Positions 18,106 through 27,618 of a DNA stretch of 64,000 nucleotides are shown here, piece by piece. The notes below the pieces were generated by a model. It saw only the letters and a program-made list of their open reading frames with translations, did no database searches and was not told where the DNA came from. Numbering within the stretch: the stretch's first letter is position 1; the number at the start of each line of letters is the position of its first letter. The DNA is from Dickeya zeae NCPPB 2538 (GTDB taxonomy: Bacteria; Pseudomonadota; Gammaproteobacteria; Enterobacterales; Enterobacteriaceae), in assembly GCF_000406165.1 (NCBI RefSeq), contig NZ_CM001977.1:3051064-3115063 (forward strand), in the 5' to 3' direction. Made by a program: the position numbers and the translations under genes.

Positions 18106-19602
18106 TCATTCCTCTTTCGTTACACGCACCACTTCTTCCCAGGTGGTGATACCCGCCAGCACTTTGTCCATCCCATCCTGACGAATCGTGATTCGCCCAT
18201 CGCCCAGCATCCGGGCTATGCCCAATTCACTTTCGCCGCGATGAATCGCCGTGCGCACCGTATCATCAATCAGCAACAGCTCATGGATACCGGTACGACC
18301 GCGATAGCCACTGTAGTTACACTTCTCGCACCCACCGGGATGGTAGAGAGTGGTTCCCACCGCCAGTCCGGTCTGTTTTGCCTGTTCCTCATCGACGGCA
18401 TAGGGCTGACGGCATGACGGGCAGAGTGTGCGCACCAGCCGCTGCGCCAGCACGCCCAGTAGCGACGTTGACAGCAGAAACGGTTCAATCCCCATATCCT
18501 GCAAGCGGGACAACGCCCCCAGCGCGCTATTGGTATGCAGGGTGGATAACACCAGATGCCCGGTTAGTGACGCTTGCACCGCAATTTGTGCCGTTTCACC
18601 GTCACGAATTTCCCCCACCAGCACCACGTCCGGGTCCTGACGCAAAATGGCGCGCAAACCACGGGCGAACGTCATATCAACCTTGGGGTTCACCTGGGTC
18701 TGGCCAATGCCTTCCAGTTCATATTCAATCGGGTCTTCCACCGTCATGATGTTGCGTTCGGCAGAGTTGAGTCGGCTCAAGGCCGCATACAGGGTGGTAC
18801 TTTTTCCCGAGCCGGTAGGGCCGGTAACCAGAATGATGCCGTGTGGACGGTGGATCAGCGTATCCATCTGACGGCGGTTATGTTCCGCCATCCCCAGTGT
18901 TTCCAGATCCAACCGGACGCTGTTTTTATCGAGCAAACGCAGCACTACGCGTTCGCCATAGTTCGAAGGCAGGGTCGAGACACGCACATCAATAGCACGG
19001 CCGCCAATGCGCAATGCCATACGACCATCCTGCGGGACGCGCTTTTCGGCAATATCCAGCTTGGCCATGACCTTGATACGCGACACCAGTAATGACGCCA
19101 GTTGGCGCTGCGGGCGCAAAATCTCCCGCAACACACCATCAATACGAAAGCGGATCAGCAGGTGGCGCTCAAACGTCTCGATATGGATATCCGACGCCTT
19201 GTGTTTGATAGCTTCCGTGAGCATGGCATTGATCAACCGAATAATCGGTGCGTCGTCGTCGGCATCGAGTAAGTCATCGCTGTCCGGCAGTTCCTCGGCC
19301 AACGTGTAGAAATCGATATCGTTACCGATGTCTTCCATCAGGCGTCGCGCTTCTTCAGAATCGCGCTGATAACGCATAACCAGTTGCCGCTCAAACTCTT
19401 CCGGGCTGACCTGACTGACCGCCAACGCCACCCCAGCGACCCGGCGAGCCTCCAGTAACGCCAGAGCCGAGGTGCCGGGTACACAAACCGCCTCTGCAAC
19501 GGTTGCCGACTCATCTTGCAGCAACAGAATTTGCTGTGACCGGGCAAACGCAAACGGCAGTACAGGTCGTAATTCAGGCGTGTGGGCGGGCTGAGCGCTC
19601 AT
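18106..19602 (-). CDS. outE: Type II secretion ATPase OutE (GspE)
   Basis: Cytoplasmic hexameric ATPase of 498 residues that drives pseudopilus assembly. It shows the Walker A loop GPTGSGKST (261-269), the Asp box ITVEDPIEYEL, the Walker B region DPDVVLVGEIRDGETA, the His box LTGHLVLSTLHTN and the C-terminal zinc cluster CPSC...CEKC. The N-terminal 1-100 region binds OutL. It overlaps outD by four bases. Confidence 0.95.
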   Translation of the reverse strand: MSAQPAHTPELRPVLPFAFARSQQILLLQDESATVAEAVCVPGTSALALLEARRVAGVALAVSQVSPEEFERQLVMRYQRDSEEARRLMEDIGNDIDFYTLAEELPDSDDLLDADDDAPIIRLINAMLTEAIKHKASDIHIETFERHLLIRFRIDGVLREILRPQRQLASLLVSRIKVMAKLDIAEKRVPQDGRMALRIGGRAIDVRVSTLPSNYGERVVLRLLDKNSVRLDLETLGMAEHNRRQMDTLIHRPHGIILVTGPTGSGKSTTLYAALSRLNSAERNIMTVEDPIEYELEGIGQTQVNPKVDMTFARGLRAILRQDPDVVLVGEIRDGETAQIAVQASLTGHLVLSTLHTNSALGALSRLQDMGIEPFLLSTSLLGVLAQRLVRTLCPSCRQPYAVDEEQAKQTGLAVGTTLYHPGGCEKCNYSGYRGRTGIHELLLIDDTVRTAIHRGESELGIARMLGDGRITIRQDGMDKVLAGITTWEEVVRVTKEE

Positions 19603-21743
19603 CGCCCCTCCGGCTGATAAAACGCGGCGATAGATGACTGCACCTGTCGGAAGGTGTAGGTGTTGCCACCGGGTAAACGCACCGTGTTGCTATCCAGCAC
19701 ATTGCTGCCCTCACCACGCTGCTGCTGCTGTTCATTGTTAAAGCTGCGGTATTTGCTGATCGACGCATCCTGGAATTGTTTCGGGTCACGGATGATAGTC
19801 GGTCGTAAAAACAGCATCAGATTGCGTTTTTTCACGCTCTGGCTCTTCGAACGGAACAGATTGCCCAGCACCGGAATATCCCCCAACAACGGCACTTTGC
19901 TGTTGTTTTCATCGGTCGATTTATCGAGCAGGCCCCCTACGACCACCGTTTCGCCATTACTGACCATGACTGCGTTATTCACCGTTCGGGTATTAAAGGT
20001 GACGCCCAGTGAACTGTTGGCGCTGCTACTGCTGTCTGCCACGCTGGAGACTTCCTGCTCAATTTGCAGCAACACCGAATCGCCTTCATTGATCTGCGGT
20101 TTGACGCGCAGTTTGATACCGACGGTCTTACGCTCCACGGTATTAAAAATGTTGTTTCCTGAACCAACCGTGGTTTGCGACCCGGTCAATACCGGCACTT
20201 CCTGACCGACATTGAAGGTCGCTTCCATGTTATCCAGCGTCACAATGCTGGGCGTCGCCAGTACATCGTTTTTACTGTCGCTGGACAACGCGGTCATCAG
20301 CATCGACCAGTTACCACGATAAAAACCGGCGGTAATACCGTTGAAGCTACCGAGTGCATTGGCATAGGCCGTGGTCAGGGTTCCATCTTTACGGAACTGA
20401 TCGGTGCCGATGACCGCGGTTGAAATCGGTATGCCGGTATTGGTGAATTGCGTCATCCCGGCGCGATTATTGGCCCACTGAATCCCCAAATTCAGCCCGT
20501 CGGCGTCCTGAATCTCAGCGATGATCGCCTCTACCAGTACCTGAGGCCGACGAATATCCAATTGGTTAATCACCTGCTCCAGGTCCCGCATGATATCGGG
20601 CGGCGCGGTGATGATCAGTGAGTTGGTCTGATCATGGGCGCGCACCGTCACCTCTTTGCCCTGAATCATGATCGTGCGTCCACCAGAGCTGTTGGTTGAA
20701 CCAAACGCAGAACCAAACCCCATACTGGAGCTGGATGATGACGACGATGATGATGAGGAAGATGACGAGTTGGAGGAATTATTAGACGAACTGAGATTAC
20801 CGTTGCTGTTGGTGCTGCTGCCTGAACGCGAAGAAGACGAATTGTTCGACGATGAATTGCGACTCCCGCTGGTTCCGTTACCGGCCAGCACTTCGATCAG
20901 ATCTAACGCTTTGGCGTACTTGAGGTAGATAACTTTGGTGCCGCCCTGCACCACCTGTTTGCGATCCAGCTGTCGGATCATCTCTACCGCGCGCTGACGG
21001 GCATTTTCTTCACCACTGACCACCACCGAGTTGGTGCGGCTATCTGCCACCACATTCGCCAGCATGGTGCTGGGCAACGAATTCTTCTCATCTGTTTTGT
21101 TGAGATCGTTCACCAGTTTGGCCACATCGTCCGCTGATGCGTAGGCCAACGGCACGGTGATCATTTCACGATCGCCGGTTTTATCCACGGTATTAACGAT
21201 ATCTACCAACCGTTTGATAACCGCCGCACGTCCGGTCATCAGCAATACGTTGGACGGCTCATAATGCACCACCGTACCGGCACCGGCATTATCATTAAGC
21301 TGACGCAGTAATGGCGCCAAATCGCGGGCGGCCACATTATTGAGCGGCACCACACGGGTTACCAGTTCATCACCCACACCGGGCTGTTCGTTATTCGCCA
21401 GCGGAATGGACGACGATTTGGCATCTTTAGAACGGATGACTTTCAACACTCCGTTATCCATCGGCACGACTGAAAAGCCATAAACATCCAGTACACTGAG
21501 GAAAAACTGGTAGTACTGATCTTCGTTCATCATGTCATAACTGCGCACACTGATCGTGCCGCGCACCGTTGGGTCAATAATCACCGTTTTGTTCAGGTTC
21601 TTACTGACCGTATTGATGAACTCCTGAATATCGGTTCCTTTAAAACTGGCTGAAAATTCAGCGGCCCAGCCACACGGCGAGCCAAGCAGGAGAACGGTTA
21701 GCCCCAGCCACCCCAAGCTTTTTTTTATCCCTTTGCCAAGCAC
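19599..21743 (-). CDS. outD: Type II secretion secretin OutD (GspD), with a poly-Ser insert
   Basis: Outer-membrane secretin channel of 714 residues. The start is GTG at 21743, one base after the outC stop, with a GGGGGAG site ahead; the longer frame from 21800 lies within outC. A signal peptide ends near CGWA, then N0-N3 domains and the secretin core (VPVLTGSQT, VGIKLRVKPQINEGD, VVVGGLLD), and a C-terminal S-domain that binds the pilotin OutS. Residues about 290-340 (bases 20724-20876) are almost pure Ser/Asn with 15 Ser in a row near the end, inside the N3 domain region. Confidence 0.94.
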   Translation of the reverse strand: MLGKGIKKSLGWLGLTVLLLGSPCGWAAEFSASFKGTDIQEFINTVSKNLNKTVIIDPTVRGTISVRSYDMMNEDQYYQFFLSVLDVYGFSVVPMDNGVLKVIRSKDAKSSSIPLANNEQPGVGDELVTRVVPLNNVAARDLAPLLRQLNDNAGAGTVVHYEPSNVLLMTGRAAVIKRLVDIVNTVDKTGDREMITVPLAYASADDVAKLVNDLNKTDEKNSLPSTMLANVVADSRTNSVVVSGEENARQRAVEMIRQLDRKQVVQGGTKVIYLKYAKALDLIEVLAGNGTSGSRNSSSNNSSSSRSGSSTNSNGNLSSSNNSSNSSSSSSSSSSSSSSSMGFGSAFGSTNSSGGRTIMIQGKEVTVRAHDQTNSLIITAPPDIMRDLEQVINQLDIRRPQVLVEAIIAEIQDADGLNLGIQWANNRAGMTQFTNTGIPISTAVIGTDQFRKDGTLTTAYANALGSFNGITAGFYRGNWSMLMTALSSDSKNDVLATPSIVTLDNMEATFNVGQEVPVLTGSQTTVGSGNNIFNTVERKTVGIKLRVKPQINEGDSVLLQIEQEVSSVADSSSSANSSLGVTFNTRTVNNAVMVSNGETVVVGGLLDKSTDENNSKVPLLGDIPVLGNLFRSKSQSVKKRNLMLFLRPTIIRDPKQFQDASISKYRSFNNEQQQQRGEGSNVLDSNTVRLPGGNTYTFRQVQSSIAAFYQPEGR

Positions 21744-21744
21744 G

Positions 21745-22563
21745 TTACTCGTCTCCCCCAAATTCCATATAAATATCCTGACGCTGCCCATCCCGCTCAA
21801 TCGTCAGGGTAAAGTTATGCACATCAGCCATACGTTCCATGGCCTTTTTAGCCTGCTCTTCGTCACGCAAATCCAAGCCATTCAGGGCAACGGCCATATC
21901 GTTATCCTGAAGTCCAACACGGTAGAACGAGTCGCTTTTCGGACCTGGATTCAACCGGTATCCTTGCAGTTTGTTGCTGTTCATCACCGGCGAGAACGAC
22001 ACGTAATCACTCATGGCGGTAGAAGCACGCTGTTGAAGCTGCTCACTTACCTGCGCGCCGGGTACACCGTCCGCGCCGTTCTCCTCCTGACCATACAACC
22101 CCAGCACCTCATAACGCCCCTGATACTGCAACACCACTTTATCCGGCTGGATTGACACGATTTTGGCGTTATAACCGGGGACCTCTTCATTGACGCCGCG
22201 ACTAAACTGCTCATTGTCTTTGCTAATGATGGCGATCGAGCGGGACGCATCGTCGCCAGCCATCACGCCAGTCAGCGAAAGATTCAGCGTAGAGGGGGGA
22301 AGATTGCTCATTTGCGACGCATCCAATGCGCCCGAGCGATTTTTTTCGGGAGAAACGCCGAACAGCGTGAAGTCATTCAGGGTAACAGGCTGCTGCCGGG
22401 CTTGAGCCGGGGTGATCTGCACACTGGCAACCGGTGTATTCTCCGGCAAACCGATGCGCCAGAAAATCATCGCCAGTTGCTGACAAAAGAGCAGCATCAA
22501 CAGATAAAACAAAATCCGTCTGATAGCAGACGGAGATAACGGTGGCAGTGTCGAGATATTCAT
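21745..22563 (-). CDS. outC: Type II secretion protein OutC (GspC)
   Basis: Bitopic inner-membrane protein of 272 residues that recruits substrates and contacts the secretin. It has one membrane span (ILFYLLMLLFCQQLAMIFW), the HR domain (about 75-170) and a C-terminal PDZ domain (about 190-270, GYRLNPG...LQDNDMAVALNG). ATG at 22563 is used; a TTG two codons upstream is less likely. It is the first gene of the outC-M,O operon. Confidence 0.94.
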   Translation of the reverse strand: MNISTLPPLSPSAIRRILFYLLMLLFCQQLAMIFWRIGLPENTPVASVQITPAQARQQPVTLNDFTLFGVSPEKNRSGALDASQMSNLPPSTLNLSLTGVMAGDDASRSIAIISKDNEQFSRGVNEEVPGYNAKIVSIQPDKVVLQYQGRYEVLGLYGQEENGADGVPGAQVSEQLQQRASTAMSDYVSFSPVMNSNKLQGYRLNPGPKSDSFYRVGLQDNDMAVALNGLDLRDEEQAKKAMERMADVHNFTLTIERDGQRQDIYMEFGGDE

Positions 22564-22602
22564 CTGCAAACATTATCCCTATGTGTTCGCCGATTATCCT
22601 TG

Positions 22603-22676
22603 CCACGTTCGTAAACGTGGAATAAGGGCCATACAGCGCCATGTTTAACGGCATGGCATCCATTTAGAAATGGATG
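22603..22676 (-). promoter_or_regulatory. Three consecutive hairpins in the outC leader region
   Basis: Reading towards outC there are AAATGGATG/CATCCATTT (22657-22676, two-base loop), GCCATG/CATGGC (22638-22657) and CCACGTT/AACGTGG (22603-22620). They lie 40-113 bases before the outC ATG. If transcribed, they would give a highly folded 5' leader; whether the promoter is upstream of them is unknown. Confidence 0.4.
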
Positions 22677-23669
22677 CGGCTTCTGAAAAACAGCGCTTCT
22701 GCGTTGGTTGTCGTTTTAATACCTGCAGGCCGGATATCACCGATACAGGTAACGATATGTGTTCAAACTGATTTGCCGGAAAAGCGACACGGCAGCATGA
22801 TGATATTCATGTTTTGCGCATTTTTTACGCATTTTTCATCATCACACCGTGCTTATGCGACACCTGTCTACTGTCGTGTTGCTGGCTGACAGGCATCCTG
22901 TTTCCTGTTATGCCAGGCGAGTGACACGCCGTACCGTCATGCCGGGTCGCGCTAAAACCGTCAACAATATAACCCAGGTTAATGACAAGACAATCCTCCA
23001 GTCAGCAACCATTTTCCTACCCTGTTCCAGTCACTACTCGATATCATTGGCCATACCAGTATTACCGAAGTTTCTTAAACACGTAGAAATATTCTGTCTT
23101 GTAAAAGAATCGTATTTTATTGACAGACTCATTTCATGTCATGACTAAGATTGCTGACTGATACAAAAATACAATTTTTCTGCAGAAGAAAACTTTTATC
23201 GCCAATGACGCCTCGTCTGTTATCTAAAAAAACGATCGTCTAAGGGATATATCTTCCGCTAAGCAGTTGATGAACCACTCTATTGCCCTCGGCGTGCTCC
23301 CTGCCATCGGGCCATCCCCCAAATACGTCAGATTATTTAATCACCTGACGTCATTTAGGTTTCCTATACTGTCTCTGCTGCCTGTGATTCTTTTATGTAC
23401 AAAAAAAGAAACAACACAAACATGATAGTAAAACACCGTTTCATTAAAACATATTCCTGCTTTTTTTTTGCGACCAGCCTCAAATTTTTACCGGCATTAA
23501 TGAGCAGCGTAATAGAATGTTGTTGAAATGGCATTCAGGTCACATAACTGGGATGAAGCGTTGATTATTCCTTTTCATTCCCGGGAAAATAAGGCATCCG
23601 CATTCCTGCCAAGGTCTGTCAGATGGACTCACAAAAGAGCGTCAGGCTGCATAACCGTTGAGGTAAGAC
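22677..23669. other. A+T-rich gene-free stretch between outC and outB
   Basis: About 1 kb with no supportable ORF and clearly lower G+C than its flanks. It separates the divergent outC operon and outB and must hold both promoters. The KdgR-like box at 23427 is the only site I recognise. A weak gene called outT was once described at this place in Dickeya; no convincing frame for it is seen. Confidence 0.5.
23427..23445. promoter_or_regulatory. KdgR-like box upstream of outB
   Basis: AGTAAAAC-ACC-GTTTCATT matches the palindromic KdgR consensus AATGAAAC-N3-GTTTCATT with two mismatches, both in the left arm. It is 225 bases before the outB start. KdgR is the pectin-catabolism repressor of Dickeya and is known to coregulate out genes with pectinases. 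The site assignment is inferred. Confidence 0.55.
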
Positions 23670-24317
23670 GTGAAACATACACCGGAAGTAACATCATCGA
23701 CCCAGGCCACATCGACCCAAACAGGCTACCGTATTCCCGGTTACTTGCTGGCAGTTTACGCGCTGCTGCTGTTCACGCTGGGGTGGTTTGGTCATCAGCA
23801 CTGGGCGGACATTCACTCGCCATCAATGCCCATCGCAGCGATCGCCGCTTCACCAGCGCCTTCACCGGTTCTTGCAACGCCTCTCCATGACAAGCCGACC
23901 GAGGCTACCGCGTCGCTTCCGACACAGACAGCCGTGAATCATCAGGGCACCCCGGCTGAACCGACAGATACCGCAGGAGAAGCGAAAGCGCAACAACCGG
24001 CAGCCCATTGGCAAACCGCTCAACCCGGCGAACTCCCCTCTATCGCCTTCAGCGCCCACGTCTACACTTCTGACCCAGACAAACGCAGCGTCACCCTGAA
24101 CGGAGAGCGTTATCGGGAAGGCGACACCCCGTATCCAGGGCTAATTATCGAGCAGATTGAACAGGATATGGTGATCTTCAGCTTCGATGGCGAGCCGTTT
24201 ATTCTGGATTCATTGCAGGATTGGCCGGGCGGGAAACCAGGAAGCGACGCCGGCGAAGATGCCGTGCCGAAAACAACGTCGAAACCGGAAAAAACCATCA
24301 GAACCACGAAAAAATAA
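23670..24317 (+). CDS. outB: Type II secretion accessory protein OutB (GspB)
   Basis: Inner-membrane protein of 215 residues with a cytoplasmic N-terminus, one membrane span (IPGYLLAVYALLLFTLGWFG), a Pro/Ala-rich periplasmic linker and a C-terminal domain (IAFSAHVYTSDPDKRSVTLNG... EGDTPYPGLIIEQI) typical of GspB. OutB is known to contact the secretin OutD. The start is GTG at 23670 with GAGGTAA ahead. It ends in a Lys/Thr-rich tail. It converges with outS. Confidence 0.9.
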   Translation: MKHTPEVTSSTQATSTQTGYRIPGYLLAVYALLLFTLGWFGHQHWADIHSPSMPIAAIAASPAPSPVLATPLHDKPTEATASLPTQTAVNHQGTPAEPTDTAGEAKAQQPAAHWQTAQPGELPSIAFSAHVYTSDPDKRSVTLNGERYREGDTPYPGLIIEQIEQDMVIFSFDGEPFILDSLQDWPGGKPGSDAGEDAVPKTTSKPEKTIRTTKK

Positions 24318-24321
24318 TGCA

Positions 24322-24344
24322 GCAACTGCACGTCAGGCAGTTGC
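24322..24344. terminator. Hairpin between convergent outB and outS
   Basis: GCAACTGC-ACGTCAG-GCAGTTGC lies in the 35-base gap between the two stops. There is no strong T-run on either side. Position suggests a shared bidirectional terminator. Confidence 0.45.
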
Positions 24345-24352
24345 TTGCCTCA

Positions 24353-24754
24353 TCAGCGGACGGTACGCATGGTGTCAAGGAATGGGGTCATCGTGCGGTT
24401 GAACGACGAGCACTGTGTGGCTTTAGGCGTACCGTCTTTCAGCAGCCCCTGATACAGGTTTTCACTCAGTTGCGGCAAGGTTTGATAGCGGGTCGTATCC
24501 CAGCCTTTTTGCGCTGCCACTTTCATTGCCGTTTTCAGAATCACGCTGTCATCCGGCAAATCGCTACGCTCACACTGCACACGCAGGTATTTACTGGCCG
24601 CCACCAATGACGCCAGTTGGCTGATTTGTTCATTAACCGACAGGCTGGTTGTACTGCGAGACGCCGTGTTTTTCACCGGCGCGGACGTTTGACAGGCCGC
24701 CAGACTCAGACAACAGACACCGAAAAGCACCACTTTTAACGAAGATACATGCAT
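24353..24754 (-). CDS. outS: Type II secretion pilotin lipoprotein OutS (GspS)
   Basis: Outer-membrane lipoprotein of 133 residues that guides the secretin OutD and protects it. The signal peptide ends in the lipobox LAAC, with Cys21 lipidated. The mature part is alpha-helical (NEQISQLASLVAASKYLRVQCERSDLPDD) with two further Cys (in VQCERS and TQCSSF) that match the family's disulfide. Length is as expected. Confidence 0.92.
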   Translation of the reverse strand: MHVSSLKVVLFGVCCLSLAACQTSAPVKNTASRSTTSLSVNEQISQLASLVAASKYLRVQCERSDLPDDSVILKTAMKVAAQKGWDTTRYQTLPQLSENLYQGLLKDGTPKATQCSSFNRTMTPFLDTMRTVR

Positions 24755-24829
24755 GACTCAACTCGTCTTATTGATTAAGTTCCATCTCTGGGATGCCCGA
24801 CATGGGCATCCGCCTAGCAAACCATTATC

Positions 24830-24857
24830 CCTTTGTCGCCACAAGCGGCGACAAAGG
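24830..24857 (-). terminator. Hairpin downstream of alaC
   Basis: CCTTTGTCGCC-ACAAGC-GGCGACAAAGG is a perfect 11-pair stem 53 bases after the alaC stop. The following minus-strand sequence is A+T-rich without a clean T-run. Confidence 0.5.
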
Positions 24858-24909
24858 ACGGCGTGATCAAACCATCAGAAAAATATTTCTGCAAGCCTGG
24901 CCGACAGGC

Positions 24910-26151
24910 TTATCCCCCTTTCTTATTGCCGGACAACGCGTTAACGGTGGGCAATATGCCATCGGCACGGAACATGGCTTTGATGCCACGCACCGCCTGA
25001 CGAATACGATCCTGATTTTCGATCAAGGCAAAACGCACATGCGTATCGCCGTAATCACCGAATCCGATACCGGGAGAGACACACACTTTTGCCTCTGCCA
25101 GTAGCCGCTTGGCGAACTCCAGCGATCCTAAATGTGCGTACGCATCCGGGATTTTCGCCCAGACATACATTGAGGCTTTCGGCTCATCCACCATCCAACC
25201 CGCTTCATGCAGACCGCGCACCAGCACATTGCGGCGCTGACGATACTGCTCGGCAATATCGCGCACACATTGCTGATCGCCTTCCAGCGCAGCGATTGCC
25301 GCTACCTGTAACGGCGTGAACGTGCCATAGTCGTGATAACTCTTGATTCGCGCCAGTGCACTCACCAGCTCCGGGTTACCCACCATGAAACCGATACGCC
25401 AGCCTGCCATGTTGTAGCTTTTTGATAGCGTAAAGAACTCTACCGCTATCTCTTTGGCACCGGGAACCTGCATGATCGACGGTGCTTTCCAGCCATCGTA
25501 AACGATATCGGCATACGCCAGATCGTGTACCACCAGCACCCCATACTGTTTGGCCAACGCCACAACCCGCTCAAAGAAATCCAGCTCAACACACTGCGCC
25601 GTCGGGTTAGACGGAAAACCTAAAATCATCATTTTAGGTTTAGGAATACTTTCACGAATTGCACGCTCCAGCTCGTTGAAGAAATCAATACCCTCGATCA
25701 ACGGCACTGAGCGGACCTGCGCACCGGCAATAACCGCACCATAAATATGAATCGGATAACTGGGGTTCGGCACCAGCACGGTGTCACCGTGATCCAACGT
25801 CGCCAGCATCAAATGCGCCAGCCCTTCTTTGGAACCGATTGTGACTATCGCTTCACTTTCGGGATCAATCTCGACCTGATAACGCTCGGCATACCAGTTG
25901 GAAATCGCCCGACGCAACCGCGGGATACCCCGTGATGTGGAATAACCGTGGGTATCTTCGCGCTGGGCCACCGTGCACAGTTTCTCAACAATATGCGGTG
26001 GTGTCGGGCCATCTGGATTGCCCATACTGAAATCAATAATGTCCTCGCCGCGACGACGCGCAGCCATTTTCAATTCAGCGGTAATATTAAAAACGTAAGG
26101 CGGGAGACGATCGATGCGCGCAAAATGGCGCTGAGAAGTAGAATCAGCCAT
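24910..26151 (-). CDS. alaC: Glutamate-pyruvate aminotransferase AlaC
   Basis: PLP-dependent class I aminotransferase of 413 residues making alanine from pyruvate and glutamate; E. coli AlaC has 412. The start at 26151 (MADSTSQRHFARIDRLPPYVF) has GAGG ahead; the 24 upstream in-frame residues have no family character. Visible are FSMGNPDGPTPPHI, LGFPSNPTAQCVE, the PLP lysine in FFTLSKSYNMAGWRIGF and the C-terminal RFALIENQDRIRQA. A single-gene unit is likely. Confidence 0.93.
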   Translation of the reverse strand: MADSTSQRHFARIDRLPPYVFNITAELKMAARRRGEDIIDFSMGNPDGPTPPHIVEKLCTVAQREDTHGYSTSRGIPRLRRAISNWYAERYQVEIDPESEAIVTIGSKEGLAHLMLATLDHGDTVLVPNPSYPIHIYGAVIAGAQVRSVPLIEGIDFFNELERAIRESIPKPKMMILGFPSNPTAQCVELDFFERVVALAKQYGVLVVHDLAYADIVYDGWKAPSIMQVPGAKEIAVEFFTLSKSYNMAGWRIGFMVGNPELVSALARIKSYHDYGTFTPLQVAAIAALEGDQQCVRDIAEQYRQRRNVLVRGLHEAGWMVDEPKASMYVWAKIPDAYAHLGSLEFAKRLLAEAKVCVSPGIGFGDYGDTHVRFALIENQDRIRQAVRGIKAMFRADGILPTVNALSGNKKGG

Positions 26152-26635
26152 AGAATCCTCAGGATAACGTGAGCGCCCGGACCGTCCGAGCGACGCAGGC
26201 CCGTGAGACGGGCCGTTATTCACCCTATCCCAGTTAACCTATTGCTGTCGATAGCGACAGATAATTATTTTTTGCCTAGCGCTGGACTGATTTATCCGGC
26301 GATTTTTTCGGCTATTACCGTTCAACGTCCCCCATCTCGACGATACTCACCACTGATGAGTATTGGACACGCCAACGCCATCGACACCCGCAGTATAGCT
26401 TTTTCCTATGAAAGACTGCGGCAACGCACTTTCACCCGGTCAGGGAAATCAGTATCTTTATGCGCGGTTACGACGCGCGACAATCTTTGCTCCTGATGCC
26501 TCTGACTGCCGCTGGCAGAACTGCCCGTCCGATTCCTAAAATTTTCCCACACGCCTGAAGCCGTCGTGTCTCCAGTACGGCAATACGGCGTTATGACATG
26601 ATTGATTTTGCCCGACACCATTAAGGAGTGTTGTC
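26152..26635. other. Divergent intergenic region with alaC leader hairpins
   Basis: No gene is seen. On the alaC side there are GGCCCGT-GAG-ACGGGCC (26198-26214) and, nearer the start, a short palindrome CGGAC-G-GTCCG on the minus strand. They would fold in the alaC leader. The rest must carry the promoters of alaC and the plus-strand transaminase. Confidence 0.4.
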
Positions 26636-27496
26636 ATGCAGCGCATGGTTTATGTTGATGGTCAGTATCTGCCGGAATCCCAGGCTACCATTTCGGTGTT
26701 CGATCGTGGTTTTCTGTTTGCTGATGCAGTGTATGAAGTGACATCGGTGATTAACGGCGGATTGGTCGACATGGATGCACATCTGGTGCGGCTACAGCGC
26801 TCTTGTCGCGAGCTTTCCCTGTCGCTGCCCGTGTCGAATGATGACCTGAAAACCATCCACCAACAGTTGATCGAACGAAATCACCTAGAGGAAGGCTCAA
26901 TTTACCTTCAGCTCAGCCGCGGCAATGGCGGTGATCGCGATTTCTACTTTCCGTCGGCGGATGTCAAACCAACGCTGGTGTTATTCACCCAGGCTCGCCC
27001 CATTATTGCCCACCCCAAAGCGGAAACCGGGCTCTCGGTGGTGACCTGTCCGGATATTCGCTGGCATCGCCGCGACATTAAAACGGTCAGTTTACTGGCA
27101 GCCTGTATGGCTAAAGAGTATGCACATGCCCATCAGGCAGATGATGCCCTACTCGTTGAAAACGGCTTCGTCACCGAAGGCACCTCCTGCAACTGTTACA
27201 TCGTGCTGGATGACAATACCGTGGTTACTCGTCCGTTGAGTCACGATATCCTGCACGGTATTACTCGACAGTCACTGCTTGCGCTGGCAGAACAGCAGCA
27301 GATCAAGGTAGAAGAACGGCCATTCACACCGGAAGAAGCCTGGCAGGCGCGGGAAATATTTATCACTTCAGCCACATCGTTCGTGTTACCGGTGGTGAAC
27401 ATCGATGGTCGGCAGGTCGGCGACGGCAAGCCAGGGCCTGTCACTCGCCGCCTGCGTGATATCTACATCGCGATGGCGCACGCCCAAACCCGTTAA
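26636..27496 (+). CDS. dat: D-amino-acid aminotransferase (DAAT-like, fold type IV PLP enzyme)
   Basis: PLP enzyme of fold type IV, 286 residues. It shows the N-terminal strand MVYVDGQYLPESQATISVFDRGFLFADAVYEV, typical of D-alanine transaminases, the catalytic Lys in RRDIKTVSLL and the phosphate-binding EGTSCNCYIV. AAGGAG stands 8-13 bases before the ATG. D-Ala/D-Glu interconversion is the family activity. A branched-chain or aminodeoxychorismate-lyase role is a less likely alternative given the DAAT-like N-terminus. Confidence 0.82.
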   Translation: MQRMVYVDGQYLPESQATISVFDRGFLFADAVYEVTSVINGGLVDMDAHLVRLQRSCRELSLSLPVSNDDLKTIHQQLIERNHLEEGSIYLQLSRGNGGDRDFYFPSADVKPTLVLFTQARPIIAHPKAETGLSVVTCPDIRWHRRDIKTVSLLAACMAKEYAHAHQADDALLVENGFVTEGTSCNCYIVLDDNTVVTRPLSHDILHGITRQSLLALAEQQQIKVEERPFTPEEAWQAREIFITSATSFVLPVVNIDGRQVGDGKPGPVTRRLRDIYIAMAHAQTR

Positions 27497-27567
27497 CAGC
27501 TCCCGATTCGTCCGAAAAACCGGCCCCCGACGTAAGCGGGGAACCGGTTTGTCACGATGACAACAAG

Positions 27568-27591
27568 GAGACGGTGGTGCGATGCCGTCTC
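27568..27591. terminator. Terminator between convergent dat and the mechanosensitive channel gene
   Basis: GAGACGG-N10-CCGTCTC is a perfect stem. On the minus strand it is followed by CTTGTTGTC, and on the plus strand by TCTATTGTTTCC, so it may serve both convergent genes. Confidence 0.5.
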
Positions 27592-27618
27592 TCTATTGTT
27601 TCCTTGCTGCCCGCCGCT

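Noticed and set aside
23528..23890. 120-codon plus-strand frame overlapping the start of outB
   Set aside because: Out of frame with outB, which has a membrane span and a GspB domain; the frame has no such features.
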